Of a stretch of 64,000 nt of DNA, positions 54,477 through 62,535 are shown piece by piece. The position numbers and the translations under genes were made by a program. Position 1 is the stretch's first letter. The number at the start of each line of letters is the position of its first letter. Source of the DNA: Acidobacteriota bacterium (GTDB lineage Bacteria; Acidobacteriota; Vicinamibacteria; Vicinamibacterales; Vicinamibacteraceae); assembly GCA_020845575.1 (NCBI GenBank), contig JADLFL010000013.1, positions 1-64,000 of the forward strand. The letters are read 5' to 3'. The notes beneath the pieces are model-generated. The model saw only the letters and a program-made list of their open reading frames with translations, searched no databases and was not told the origin of the DNA.

Positions 54477-54536
54477 GCTGCCTCCTGTGCCTCCGCCTTT
54501 CATTGTTCGATATCGATACAGTGTACGGCCTGCGAG

Positions 54537-54542
54537 TATGAT
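54537..54542 (+). promoter_or_regulatory. -10 box TATGAT, 8 nt before the HAD phosphatase ATG
   Basis: TATGAT ends 8 nt before the ATG at 54551. No ribosome binding site. The 74-bp divergent gap also holds a CGATATCG palindrome near 54508-54515. Confidence 0.4.
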
Positions 54543-54550
54543 CCTCGTCG

Positions 54551-55441
54551 ATGCCAACGCGATCTGCAGCGTTCCCCTTCCGGCTGGCGGCCATCGACAT
54601 CGACGACACGCTGGTAGGGCCGGACAAGCAGGTCAGTGCGACCAACCGTACCGCCATCGATCGGTTGCGCGCGGCGGGCTGCCGCGTGGTGCTGGCCTCC
54701 GGACGCGAACACCACAGCATGGCGGTGTACCAGCAGCGCCTCGGGCTCGACGACTTCGTGGTGGCCAACCAGGGCGCGCTCGTGGTGCAGCCGTCGAGCG
54801 GACAGCAGATTTGGCGCCGCCCCGTCGAGCCGGCACTGGCGGTCCAACTCCTCGCACGCGGCTTGGCCGAAGGGTTCGATGTGCTGATGGCCACCGACGA
54901 GGGCTTCGTTGCCACAGCGACGAGCCCATGGATCACACACAATCTCGCCGGGCGCGACGATACGCTCCGCATCACGGCACGCGATCTCCACGACGAGGCA
55001 CGGCGCTCGCCCCTGAAGATTCTCTGGCATGGAGAAACGCCCGCCGTCTACGCGCTCGAGCGCGTGATGCGGCGCGAGCTCGCTACGCGCGCCGAAGTGG
55101 TCATCACCACACCGCACCTGCTCGAGTTCAACGCGCCTGACGCGACCAAGGCCACCGGCGTGGCTGCCGTGGCCTCGCACTACGGCATTGCGCAAACTGA
55201 AGTTCTCGCCTTCGGTGACAGCTACAACGACATGCCGCTCCTGCAGTGGGCAGGACTTGGCGTGGCGATGCCCCATGGACTCATCGAGGCACAGGCAGCG
55301 GCTGACCTGGTCGCACCTGAGGCCGACCCGTCGGACGCACTCGCCATTGCCATCGCCGCGCTGCTCGCCGGTCACCGCCATGCCTTCACCGCCGCGCCGC
55401 GACTCCAGACATCCGCGGACGGCAAAGGCCCGACGCCGTAA
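54551..55441 (+). CDS. HAD-superfamily hydrolase, Cof-type
   Basis: 296 residues. Motif I is AIDIDDTLVGPDKQ with both Asp, motif II is VLASGRE, motif III the Lys in SPLKILW-type context, and motif IV AFGDSYNDMPLL. The large cap domain between about residues 85 and 190 marks the Cof/YbiV group, which dephosphorylates sugar phosphates or similar metabolites in the cytosol. The substrate is not known. The stop codon lies in the loop of a hairpin (55425-55455). Confidence 0.9.
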   Translation: MPTRSAAFPFRLAAIDIDDTLVGPDKQVSATNRTAIDRLRAAGCRVVLASGREHHSMAVYQQRLGLDDFVVANQGALVVQPSSGQQIWRRPVEPALAVQLLARGLAEGFDVLMATDEGFVATATSPWITHNLAGRDDTLRITARDLHDEARRSPLKILWHGETPAVYALERVMRRELATRAEVVITTPHLLEFNAPDATKATGVAAVASHYGIAQTEVLAFGDSYNDMPLLQWAGLGVAMPHGLIEAQAAADLVAPEADPSDALAIAIAALLAGHRHAFTAAPRLQTSADGKGPTP

Positions 55442-55455
55442 GGGCATCGGGCCTT
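55425..55455. terminator. Hairpin over the stop codon of the HAD gene
   Basis: AAGGCCCGA (55425-55433) and TCGGGCCTT (55447-55455) form a perfect 9-bp stem with a 13-nt loop that contains the TAA at 55439-55441. There is no T run, so termination is likely but not certain. Confidence 0.5.
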
Positions 55456-56009
55456 CGAAGAATGGCTCCTTCTGATGGTGGACGGTGAAGGTCGCGCTGA
55501 AGAGCGAGGGCGCTTGACGTTGGCAGCCGCCGCGAGGCGTGTGAGCCTCAGTGTCTTCGGCACTCGCTCCCAGCGTGACCGGCAGATCCTCCGCACAGGT
55601 ATCAGGGTGCGCAAGCGCTCACTGCTTCCCTGTGGGTCATGCGTTGTTCGGTGGCGTATCCTGGTCCATCGGCTCCTCGCGGAATGTCGCTGGTCCTGGT
55701 CCTCACGGAACGTCGTTGGCGATCATGCTGCCATCAGTGATGACAGCGTGGACAGTCGGGCCGTTGGTTCGGCTGGCACTGTGGTGAATCGCTTCCCCAC
55801 GCGCCGTTATGTGAAAGGTGGATCCCCTTCAGCCATCGTCCTCCTGCTTTCTCCGAATCCACTCGGGGTGAAGCGGTGAACCGCGCTGTCTGATGTCACA
55901 CTACGCCTCTCCAAAGGGCGTCGCAAGGGTCTGCCGCATCACGCGATGTACATATCGATCTACCACTCGCGCACGATCGTGTAGTCAGACGGCCGCCGCC
56001 TCTGGTGTA
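55442..56009. other. Gene-poor stretch of about 570 bp
   Basis: No intact gene with protein-like composition was found on either strand; open frames in it are rich in Arg and Ser and look like chance. It holds the 3' part of the hairpin at 55425-55455, a probable decayed small gene (55637-55836, minus strand), and at the far end TGTAAT (56006-56011), a possible -10 of the Omp85-type gene. Confidence 0.6.
55637..55836 (-). pseudogene. Possible decayed small gene with frameshift and internal stop
   Basis: On the minus strand GCAGGAGGACG is followed by ATG (55836-55834), then MAEGDPPF and a stop TAA (55809-55807). In the next frame it goes on as HITARGEAIHHSASRTN and VHAVITDGSMIANDVP, meets TGA at 55705-55703, then GPGPATFREEPMDQDTPPNNA to TGA at 55639-55637. 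The composition is protein-like and the start has an excellent Shine-Dalgarno, so one frameshift and one nonsense change may have broken a ~65-residue gene. The family is not recognised. A chance arrangement cannot be excluded. Confidence 0.4.
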
Positions 56010-56021
56010 ATGGACGCCCTG

Positions 56022-57311
56022 ATGACCGCCTTCCGGCCCGCCGCGCCAGCGTTTGCGTCGAGCACTCGCCCTCGGTGGTCACCTATGTGCGCTCCGCTGC
56101 TGGCCGTCATCGTCGGGCTGTTCACGAGTCACGTCGCAGCAGCAGGGCAGGACCAACCGCCACAGGCCCCGCTCACGCGTGCGGCAGAGCTCGAAGCCGC
56201 GCGCCGCGCCAGGGCGGCGGACCTCGAACGTGCCCCAACGCCCAACACCGTCGAACGGGCATTCACCTACATCGAAGACACACGGATCGTAGGCAGGGTC
56301 TTCAATCCGACGCGAGGATGGTTCGCGCAGATCGGCGGAGCCGGTGAGGGGAACGGCTTCACCGTCGGCGGCGGGTATCGCCACCCCACGCCGCTCGGCG
56401 TCGTGTCGGCACGAGCCGTCGGATCGATCAGGCAGTCGTACCTCGCGAGCGTCGACGTGACGCGGACGTTCCTGCCCGGGGACGCGGCGTTCGTCACGGC
56501 CACCGTGACACGGCGGCACGAAGCGGCGCAACGGTTCTACGGCATGGGGCCCGATACCGCATACGCCGACAAGTCGAGCTTCGGGCTGTCTGCCACACAG
56601 GCCGACGTGGTGGCCGGAGTCCGCATCACGTCGTGGCTCACGGGAACCGCCGGCGTTGGTGTGCTGCAGCCGGACATCGCGCGAGCGTCGGAAGCCTCAC
56701 GGGTCCCCCCCACCGTCGATCGCTTCACGGGAGCGCCTGGCGTGGACGTCCAGCCGACATACACGACGGCCCAGGCCGGCGTCATCGTGGACACGCGCGA
56801 TGCCGGCAACGCGCGTCACGGAGGCCTGTATCAGGTGCACGTGCGGCGACTGGCCGATCGCGACCAAGGCGCGTACAGCTTCTCGGACACGCGCGTGGAC
56901 CTGCAGCAGTTCATCCCGTTCTGGAACCGGAGCCGCGTCATCGCGCTGCGTGTCCTCGCCCAGCACACCGACGGCATCGGCCAGGCCCAGGTGCCGTTCT
57001 ACCTGATGCCTTCGCTCGGCGGCGCGCGCAGCCTGCGCGGCTACGAGCGCCAGCGCTTCCGCGACCGCAGCGCACTCCTGTTCTCGGCCGAGTACCGCTA
57101 CGAAATGAACCCGTTCCTGATGGGCGCCATCTTCTACGATGCAGGCCAGGTGGCGCCAGATTGGTCGGACTTCCGGTTCCGGCAGTTCCGCGACGACTTC
57201 GGCATCGGCCTGCGGTTCGGCTACTCCAACGCCGTGGCCTTGCGCGCGGACGTCGCCTTCGGTGGCGAGCGCGCCGCGCGTCTCATCCTCGGTTTCAGCA
57301 GCAGTTTCTGA
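56022..57311 (+). CDS. Omp85/BamA-TamA-type outer membrane barrel protein
   Basis: 429 residues. A signal segment (LLAVIVGLFTSHVAAAG, about residues 27-43) precedes a short linker and a 16-strand-like barrel. The family mark LGGARSLRGYERQRFRDRSALLFSAEYRYE (split: GGARSLRGYERQRF near residue 330) is the conserved R-G-Y/F region of Omp85 loop 6, and the C-terminal strand ends FGGERAARLILGFSSSF. There are no POTRA domains, only about 70 residues before the barrel, so it is a patatin-less, POTRA-less Omp85-like protein. ATG 56022 is chosen; ATG 56010 is in frame. The next gene begins 7 bp after it, and the two probably work together. Confidence 0.82.
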   Translation: MTAFRPAAPAFASSTRPRWSPMCAPLLAVIVGLFTSHVAAAGQDQPPQAPLTRAAELEAARRARAADLERAPTPNTVERAFTYIEDTRIVGRVFNPTRGWFAQIGGAGEGNGFTVGGGYRHPTPLGVVSARAVGSIRQSYLASVDVTRTFLPGDAAFVTATVTRRHEAAQRFYGMGPDTAYADKSSFGLSATQADVVAGVRITSWLTGTAGVGVLQPDIARASEASRVPPTVDRFTGAPGVDVQPTYTTAQAGVIVDTRDAGNARHGGLYQVHVRRLADRDQGAYSFSDTRVDLQQFIPFWNRSRVIALRVLAQHTDGIGQAQVPFYLMPSLGGARSLRGYERQRFRDRSALLFSAEYRYEMNPFLMGAIFYDAGQVAPDWSDFRFRQFRDDFGIGLRFGYSNAVALRADVAFGGERAARLILGFSSSF

Positions 57312-57318
57312 CCGGATC

Positions 57319-58998
57319 ATGCCTGCCTCCCGTGTGTTCCCGTGGTTCCGCCCGGTGGCCGTGGCCATCGCCCTCGGAGCGGGACTGCTGGTTGCCGGAG
57401 CCAGCCAGGGGCTCGGCGGCTCCCTCGTGCACTTCTTCCCCGACGATCCGATCTGGGTGGACGCCGACATGGTCGCCGACGCCAGCGGTGTGAAGGAGCA
57501 GGATCTCAGTCAGACCTACGACTTCCTCGAGAACACCTTCGCGCTGCGGGGTGACGTGCGGGACGTGCGCGCGGTGAACGTCAACACGCTCGACGAAGTC
57601 CCCGATTCGAGCTGGTTCACCAACCGCATCGCCCATCACCCGCTCGACGATGAGACGCTCGTGCGCGGACCGAACTCACTGGCCGCGCTCCATGCCGACG
57701 CGTGGACGATCGTGGCCGGCAAGAACACGGGTCTGCAGCCAGGATTCCGCGCGATCATCACCGGCGCCAGCGACAGGCAGCTGTATCAAATCGAGTTCGA
57801 CCCCCCGGGCCACCCGCAGCTGGCGACAGGTGCCGAGATGATCGGCACGCTGCTCTATCACGCGCTCGGGTACCACGTCGTCGAGAACTACATCGTCGAG
57901 GTGGACCCTGCGTCCCTGACGATCGACCCGAAGGCCACCTATCGCGACGCGGACGGCCGGCGGCAGCCCTTCACGCGCGAGACGCTCGATCGCGTGCTGC
58001 GCCGTGCCGCGCGAAATGCCGACGGCACGTACCGTGCGCTAGCCAGCCGCTTCGCGCCGGGCAGGCCCGCCGGGAACTTCCGCTACTACGGCACGCGCCA
58101 TGACGATCCCAACGACATCCACCCACACGAACACCGCCGGGAACTGCGAGCCGCGCGCGTCTTCGCCGCCTGGGTGAACCACGACGACTCGCGCGCCAAC
58201 AACACGCTCGACATGATCGAAGGTGACGGCGGACAGTCGGCGATTCGCCACTACATGTTCGACTTCGGGTCGATCATGGGTAGCGGCACCACAGCTCCCG
58301 ACACGGCCCGGTCCGGCCGTGCCTATCTGCTCGACGTGCGCACCACATGGCGCATCCTCCGCTCGTTCGGCGTGTGGGCTCCCGAGTGGGCCCGCCGGCG
58401 CATCGCGCCGTTCCATCGGTCGGTTGGCCCGTTCACCGCCGACGGCTTCGATCCCGAGGCGTGGAAGGCCGAGTATCCGAACACCGCCTTCGTCAACATG
58501 CGCGACGACGATGCGTTCTGGGGCGCGCGGCGGGTGGCCGCATTCACCGACAGGCAGCTCCGATTGCTGGCCGAACAGGGCCGGTACGGCGATCCTGCGG
58601 CTACCGCCCAGGTCGCCGACGCGCTCATCGGCAGGCGCGACAGCATCGCGAAGACGTGGCTCGCACGCATCACGCCTCTCGTCTCGCCGACACTGGAACG
58701 CGATCGCTTACGCTTCGAGAACGCGGCGGTCGATGCGGGCGTCGCGACGCAGCCAGACACGTACGTGGTGCAGTGGTCACGCTTCGACAACGATTCCGGC
58801 ACGCACGCGCCCGTCGGCCCGGCGCTCGAGGTCCAGGCGCCCGAAGCGCTCCTGCCTGACGTCCTCGCCGGCGCGGCGTTCGTCGCGGCGCGCGTGCACG
58901 CCGTCCATCCCCGGTATCCTCACTGGGTCAGACCCGTGACGTTCTACTTCCGTCGCGACGGCACGTCATGGACGCCCGTCGGCCTGGTCCGTCGATGA
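57319..58998 (+). CDS. Exported protein with kinase-like catalytic loop, function unknown
   Basis: 559 residues, with an N-terminal hydrophobic segment (about 12-34, VAVAIALGAGLLVAGASQGL) for export or anchoring. In the middle, NHDDSRANNTLD (His 288, Asp 290, Asn 295) lines up exactly with the HxDxxxxN catalytic loop of protein kinases, and YMFDFGSIMGS (Asp 315) with the DFG motif 20 residues later. Upstream, LYQIEFDPPGHPQLATGAEM and LLYHALGYHVVENYIVEV resemble the N-lobe of HipA/Fam20-type kinases, but the expected Lys is Glu 159. So it is either an atypical secreted kinase using another Lys or a pseudokinase. It follows the Omp85 barrel gene by 7 bp and overlaps the NTT-type transporter gene (ATGA). 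Confidence 0.65.
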   Translation: MPASRVFPWFRPVAVAIALGAGLLVAGASQGLGGSLVHFFPDDPIWVDADMVADASGVKEQDLSQTYDFLENTFALRGDVRDVRAVNVNTLDEVPDSSWFTNRIAHHPLDDETLVRGPNSLAALHADAWTIVAGKNTGLQPGFRAIITGASDRQLYQIEFDPPGHPQLATGAEMIGTLLYHALGYHVVENYIVEVDPASLTIDPKATYRDADGRRQPFTRETLDRVLRRAARNADGTYRALASRFAPGRPAGNFRYYGTRHDDPNDIHPHEHRRELRAARVFAAWVNHDDSRANNTLDMIEGDGGQSAIRHYMFDFGSIMGSGTTAPDTARSGRAYLLDVRTTWRILRSFGVWAPEWARRRIAPFHRSVGPFTADGFDPEAWKAEYPNTAFVNMRDDDAFWGARRVAAFTDRQLRLLAEQGRYGDPAATAQVADALIGRRDSIAKTWLARITPLVSPTLERDRLRFENAAVDAGVATQPDTYVVQWSRFDNDSGTHAPVGPALEVQAPEALLPDVLAGAAFVAARVHAVHPRYPHWVRPVTFYFRRDGTSWTPVGLVRR

Positions 58999-60380
58999 CC
59001 GAACCTCGTACGCTCGTTTCCCACCCGGAACTACGGTCGCACCAGTCGTTCCCGCACTTCAGGACCATCGGCGAGGCGCCCCGGAGCGCGCTCGAACGCG
59101 TGTTGTCCTTCTTTGCCGACGTGCGGGCCGGCGAAGGCGGCTCGGTGCTCCTGCTCACCGTCACCGTCTTCCTGCTGCTGGCCAACTACTACCTGCTCAA
59201 GACCGCGCGCGAGTCGCTGATCCTCAGCATCGATCGAGGGGCCGAACTGAAGGCGTACTCCTCGGCCGCGCAGGCAGTCCTGTTGCTGGCCGTGGTGCCG
59301 GCCTACGGCTGGCTCGCCTCTCGCGTACCGCGCGTCCCGTTGATTGGCATCAGCACGGCCATCCTGGCGCTCAATCTCCTCGTCTTCGCAGCCTTTCATG
59401 CCGCGGGCACCATCGTCGCCGTGCCGTTCTACATCTGGCTCGGCATCTACAACGTCTTCACGGTGTCGCAGTTCTGGTCCTTCACGAACGACGTGTACAC
59501 CGAAGGCCAGGGCCGACGGCTCTTCGCGTTCATCGGCGTCGGCATGTCGCTCGGCGCGTGGATCGGCGCCGAAGCGGCGGCCACGCTCGTCAAGCGCACG
59601 TCGGCCGATCCGGGCACGCTGATGATCGCCGCCGCCGTGATGCTGGCCGTCTGCTTCGGCCTCATCGTGATCGTGAACCGCCGTGAAGTGTCGAGGACGG
59701 ATCCGATCGGGCAGCGTCAGAACGAGGAACCGATCGGCGGCCCAAACGGCTTCGCGCTGGTGTTCGGCGATCGCTATCTGCTGCTCATCGCGGGGCTCAT
59801 GGTGCTGCTCAACGTGGTGAACAGCACCGGTGAGTTCCTGCTCGGGAAACTGGTGAGCACGCAGGCGATGGCGATGTTCGGCGGCGACGGGATGGCCGCC
59901 GAGCGACAGCGCTTCATCGGCGGGTTCTACGGGACGTTCTTCGGCAGGGTGAACCTGCTCGGATTCCTTCTGCAACTGTTCGTCACGTCGCGCCTGCTGC
60001 GGTACATGGGCGTGCGCGGGGCGCTGTTCGTCCTGCCGGTGATCGCGCTGCTCAACTACTCGGTCATCGTCGTCGCGCCGGTGCTCGCCGTGGTGTCCGT
60101 GTTGAAGGTGCTCGAGAACGCGACGGACTACTCCGTCCAGAACACCGTGAAGCAGGCGCTCTTCCTGCCCACGTCACGGGAAGCGAAGTACAAGGCCAAG
60201 GCCGCCATCGACACGTTCTTCATGCGCCTGGGCGACGTGATGCAGGCGGGAATCGTCGGCCTCGGGACGCGGCTCGGTGCGGGTGTCGGCGGCTTTGCCG
60301 CGTTCACCGTCGGTTTGTCGGTGGTGTGGCTGATGGTGGCAGGTCAGATTGCCCGGGAGCATCGTCGGCGGACGGTGTGA
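58995..60380 (+). CDS. NTT-type (ATP/ADP translocase family) membrane transporter
   Basis: 461 residues with about 12 membrane spans. LLANYYLLKTARESLILSI near residue 70 is a strong match to the start of the nucleotide transporter family (Tlc/NTT; major facilitator fold), as is the region SQFWSFTNDVYTEGQGRRLFAFIGVGMSLGAWIG. In known members the protein exchanges ATP for ADP or takes up NTPs; free-living relatives have no known substrate. The start ATG overlaps the preceding stop. The last 77 bp are antisense to the next gene, which codes for a related transporter on the other strand. Confidence 0.82.
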   Translation: MTEPRTLVSHPELRSHQSFPHFRTIGEAPRSALERVLSFFADVRAGEGGSVLLLTVTVFLLLANYYLLKTARESLILSIDRGAELKAYSSAAQAVLLLAVVPAYGWLASRVPRVPLIGISTAILALNLLVFAAFHAAGTIVAVPFYIWLGIYNVFTVSQFWSFTNDVYTEGQGRRLFAFIGVGMSLGAWIGAEAAATLVKRTSADPGTLMIAAAVMLAVCFGLIVIVNRREVSRTDPIGQRQNEEPIGGPNGFALVFGDRYLLLIAGLMVLLNVVNSTGEFLLGKLVSTQAMAMFGGDGMAAERQRFIGGFYGTFFGRVNLLGFLLQLFVTSRLLRYMGVRGALFVLPVIALLNYSVIVVAPVLAVVSVLKVLENATDYSVQNTVKQALFLPTSREAKYKAKAAIDTFFMRLGDVMQAGIVGLGTRLGAGVGGFAAFTVGLSVVWLMVAGQIAREHRRRTV

Positions 60381-62529
60381 CGAACGTCGCCGTGCGCGGA
60401 AGGTCCTGCGACCGCAGCAAGTCCGCCAGGGCTTCCGCGGTCGGACGCGGCTCGCGCGCGTGCGTGTTCCCGGGCTCCAGGATGTCCCACAACCGCAGGC
60501 GCACGCCTTCGGGCAGCACGCCCGTGAGGTACTCCAGCGCAAGTCCCCGCAGCATGGGGTCGTCGCTGTGCATGCCACGAAACGCGATCTTGAGCGGTTC
60601 GCGCGGCAACACCGTGACCAGCAGCGAGAAGACGTGCTCGAGGCTGCGATTGGCCCGTTCGCGCAACTGCTCGTCGAGGAACATCACCGCATCGGCGCTC
60701 TCGAACTGATCGAGCAGCCGGTGCCCGTTCCACACGGGTCGCGCCACCGACAACTCACGCTCGACCACCTGGTAGATCCGGAGGCTGTCGACCTGCAGCA
60801 TCGGCTCGGCGACGAGCATGCGGTCCATCGCCCTGCTGCACTGGTAGCGCACTTCGAACCGGGGATCGGACAAGCCGAGAATCAGACCATCGAGCGCGCG
60901 CTGTGTCGGCACGCTCACGAGCACGCGCGGGATGCGCCGTCGAATGGCGAACTCCGTCCCCCCGTCGAGCAGGGCGTCGACGAGCAGTCCGACATGTCGA
61001 TCCGCTGTCCGGTCCAGCGCTCTCCGGACGTGCGACGTCACATCGTCCCACGCCAGCAGTTCGAGCACCTGCGCGATGTGCATCGCCTCGAAGTGCGCCG
61101 CCGACTCCAGCGCCGCCAGTACGTGGGCGCGATTGCCCGATCGCAACTGCCGCAGCAGGTCGAGCGGCTCGTCGAGAAGTACCTGCACGGGCACGTGCTC
61201 GCGCGGCCCGGGCCTGACGTCTTCGAGTGCCACCGGCGGATCGACCACCGGAACGTCGAGCGTCAACAGCGTCGGGCCACCCATCTCCGTCACGGTGAGG
61301 AAGCCGTTGGCGGCCGCGTGGTCCACGAGTCGCTGCTCGATGCCTCGCAGGTACATGGCATCGAGCCGCTCGCCGAGCCAGATGCTTCCCGCCACCATCA
61401 GCAGCACGACGGCAAGCAACTCGTTCACCACGAAGGCGGGACCTGCGAGCAGGAGGAGTTGCACGATGCCGGCACCGAGTGCGTCGCCCGCGCGATCGCA
61501 CGACACGTCGAGAAAGGCCTTCACGCGACGCTTCTCCGCCGGCGACATCGCGGAGAACAACAGTTCGTACCCGTTCCTGAAGACCGATCCGCGTAGCACG
61601 GACTCCGTCCCGCGTGCCAGCGCCACCGACGATATCGTCGGGAACAGGATCGAGATCGCCGCTCCGAGTCCGAGACCGGCAGGCAGCATCGTGACAGAAC
61701 GTCCGACACCGAGTTGCCGCTGCAAGGGCGTGGCGACCACCGCCTGGAACGCGAACGTCACGACCTGCACGATCGTGTAGAAGAGCGCGAAGAACTGCAG
61801 CAGTTCTGCACCGCTGTATTCGGCAGCGGCCTTCGACTTCAACAGATAGTCGACGATGGCGGCGCTCGCGGTTCCAAGGACGACGAGCAGGGCGATGTCG
61901 CGGAGGTGAGGCGACGTCCGGAATATCTGCCATCCGAAGACTGGCTCCGGCGAAGGCGCGCTGCGACCGCGTTCCGGGATCGACGAACCGAGCGCACCCA
62001 GGCCGATGGCGCACGCCGCGTGCAGGCCTGCCAGCAGCAGGAGCGCCGCCTCCGCCGGTCCCCATGCCGCGATGCGCTCCACCGTCACGCCGCCGACGAT
62101 GCCACCGAACGTGCCGGCAGACGCGATCCTGACGAACTGCTCGCGCGCCGTATGCGGATCGAAGAGCTCGCTCGTGAGCGACCAGAAACCCGAAAGCAGG
62201 AGCGCACCGAACGCGGCGACGTGGACGTACACCACGACGGCCGTGATCGCCCCGGCGTCGAGCCACATCCATTCGGCCACATGTGCCGCCGCGCTCACGG
62301 CGAATCCGAGCGGGACGATCCGACGCGGGCCCGCCCACGCCATCAAGTGGGAGTAGACGGGCACCGCGAGGACCGACAGCACGGCTGCCACCATCACCAT
62401 CCGCGGCAGATCCGTCACGGGGAGCGACGCGAGGAAGAGCGCGTCGCGGACGGCCTTGCCCGCGACCTGGTGCGCGAGCATGACGGCCGACACCGCCATC
62501 ACCATCCGCAGGAGTGAGCCAGTCTGCAC
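60304..62529 (-). CDS. NTT/MFS-like membrane protein with HEAT-like C-terminal domain
   Basis: 741 residues. The first ~400 contain about 12 membrane spans with the same type of motif as the neighbouring transporter (LAHQVAGKAVRDALFLASLP, GFWSLTSELFDPHTAREQFVRIASAGTFGGIVGG split in the same manner). Residues about 430-700 form a soluble helical-repeat region (LDLLRQLRSGNRAHVLAALES, ALDGLILGLSDPRFEVRYQCS, PLKIAFRGMHSDDPMLRGLALEY), of the HEAT kind. The two halves suggest a transporter with a cytosolic scaffold. Start GTG 62529; ATG 62505 is possible. Its 3' end overlaps the other NTT gene by 77 bp. It follows the kinase gene by 6 bp. Confidence 0.78.
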   Translation of the reverse strand: MQTGSLLRMVMAVSAVMLAHQVAGKAVRDALFLASLPVTDLPRMVMVAAVLSVLAVPVYSHLMAWAGPRRIVPLGFAVSAAAHVAEWMWLDAGAITAVVVYVHVAAFGALLLSGFWSLTSELFDPHTAREQFVRIASAGTFGGIVGGVTVERIAAWGPAEAALLLLAGLHAACAIGLGALGSSIPERGRSAPSPEPVFGWQIFRTSPHLRDIALLVVLGTASAAIVDYLLKSKAAAEYSGAELLQFFALFYTIVQVVTFAFQAVVATPLQRQLGVGRSVTMLPAGLGLGAAISILFPTISSVALARGTESVLRGSVFRNGYELLFSAMSPAEKRRVKAFLDVSCDRAGDALGAGIVQLLLLAGPAFVVNELLAVVLLMVAGSIWLGERLDAMYLRGIEQRLVDHAAANGFLTVTEMGGPTLLTLDVPVVDPPVALEDVRPGPREHVPVQVLLDEPLDLLRQLRSGNRAHVLAALESAAHFEAMHIAQVLELLAWDDVTSHVRRALDRTADRHVGLLVDALLDGGTEFAIRRRIPRVLVSVPTQRALDGLILGLSDPRFEVRYQCSRAMDRMLVAEPMLQVDSLRIYQVVERELSVARPVWNGHRLLDQFESADAVMFLDEQLRERANRSLEHVFSLLVTVLPREPLKIAFRGMHSDDPMLRGLALEYLTGVLPEGVRLRLWDILEPGNTHAREPRPTAEALADLLRSQDLPRTATFVTPSADDAPGQSDLPPSATPPTNRR

Positions 62530-62535
62530 TGCGGC

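Noticed and set aside
53908..55140. A 410-residue plus-strand frame running through the BON gene into the HAD gene
   Set aside because: It is antisense to the BON protein and out of frame with the HAD protein; both of these have clear domains. It does not supply the missing HATPase domain.
55372..55614. Minus-strand 80-residue frame after the HAD gene
   Set aside because: It is very rich in Arg and Ser, and overlaps the HAD gene end; no domain and no ribosome binding site.
55475..55879. Plus-strand 134-residue frame in the gene-poor stretch
   Set aside because: Composition is unlike the other proteins and there is no recognisable motif.
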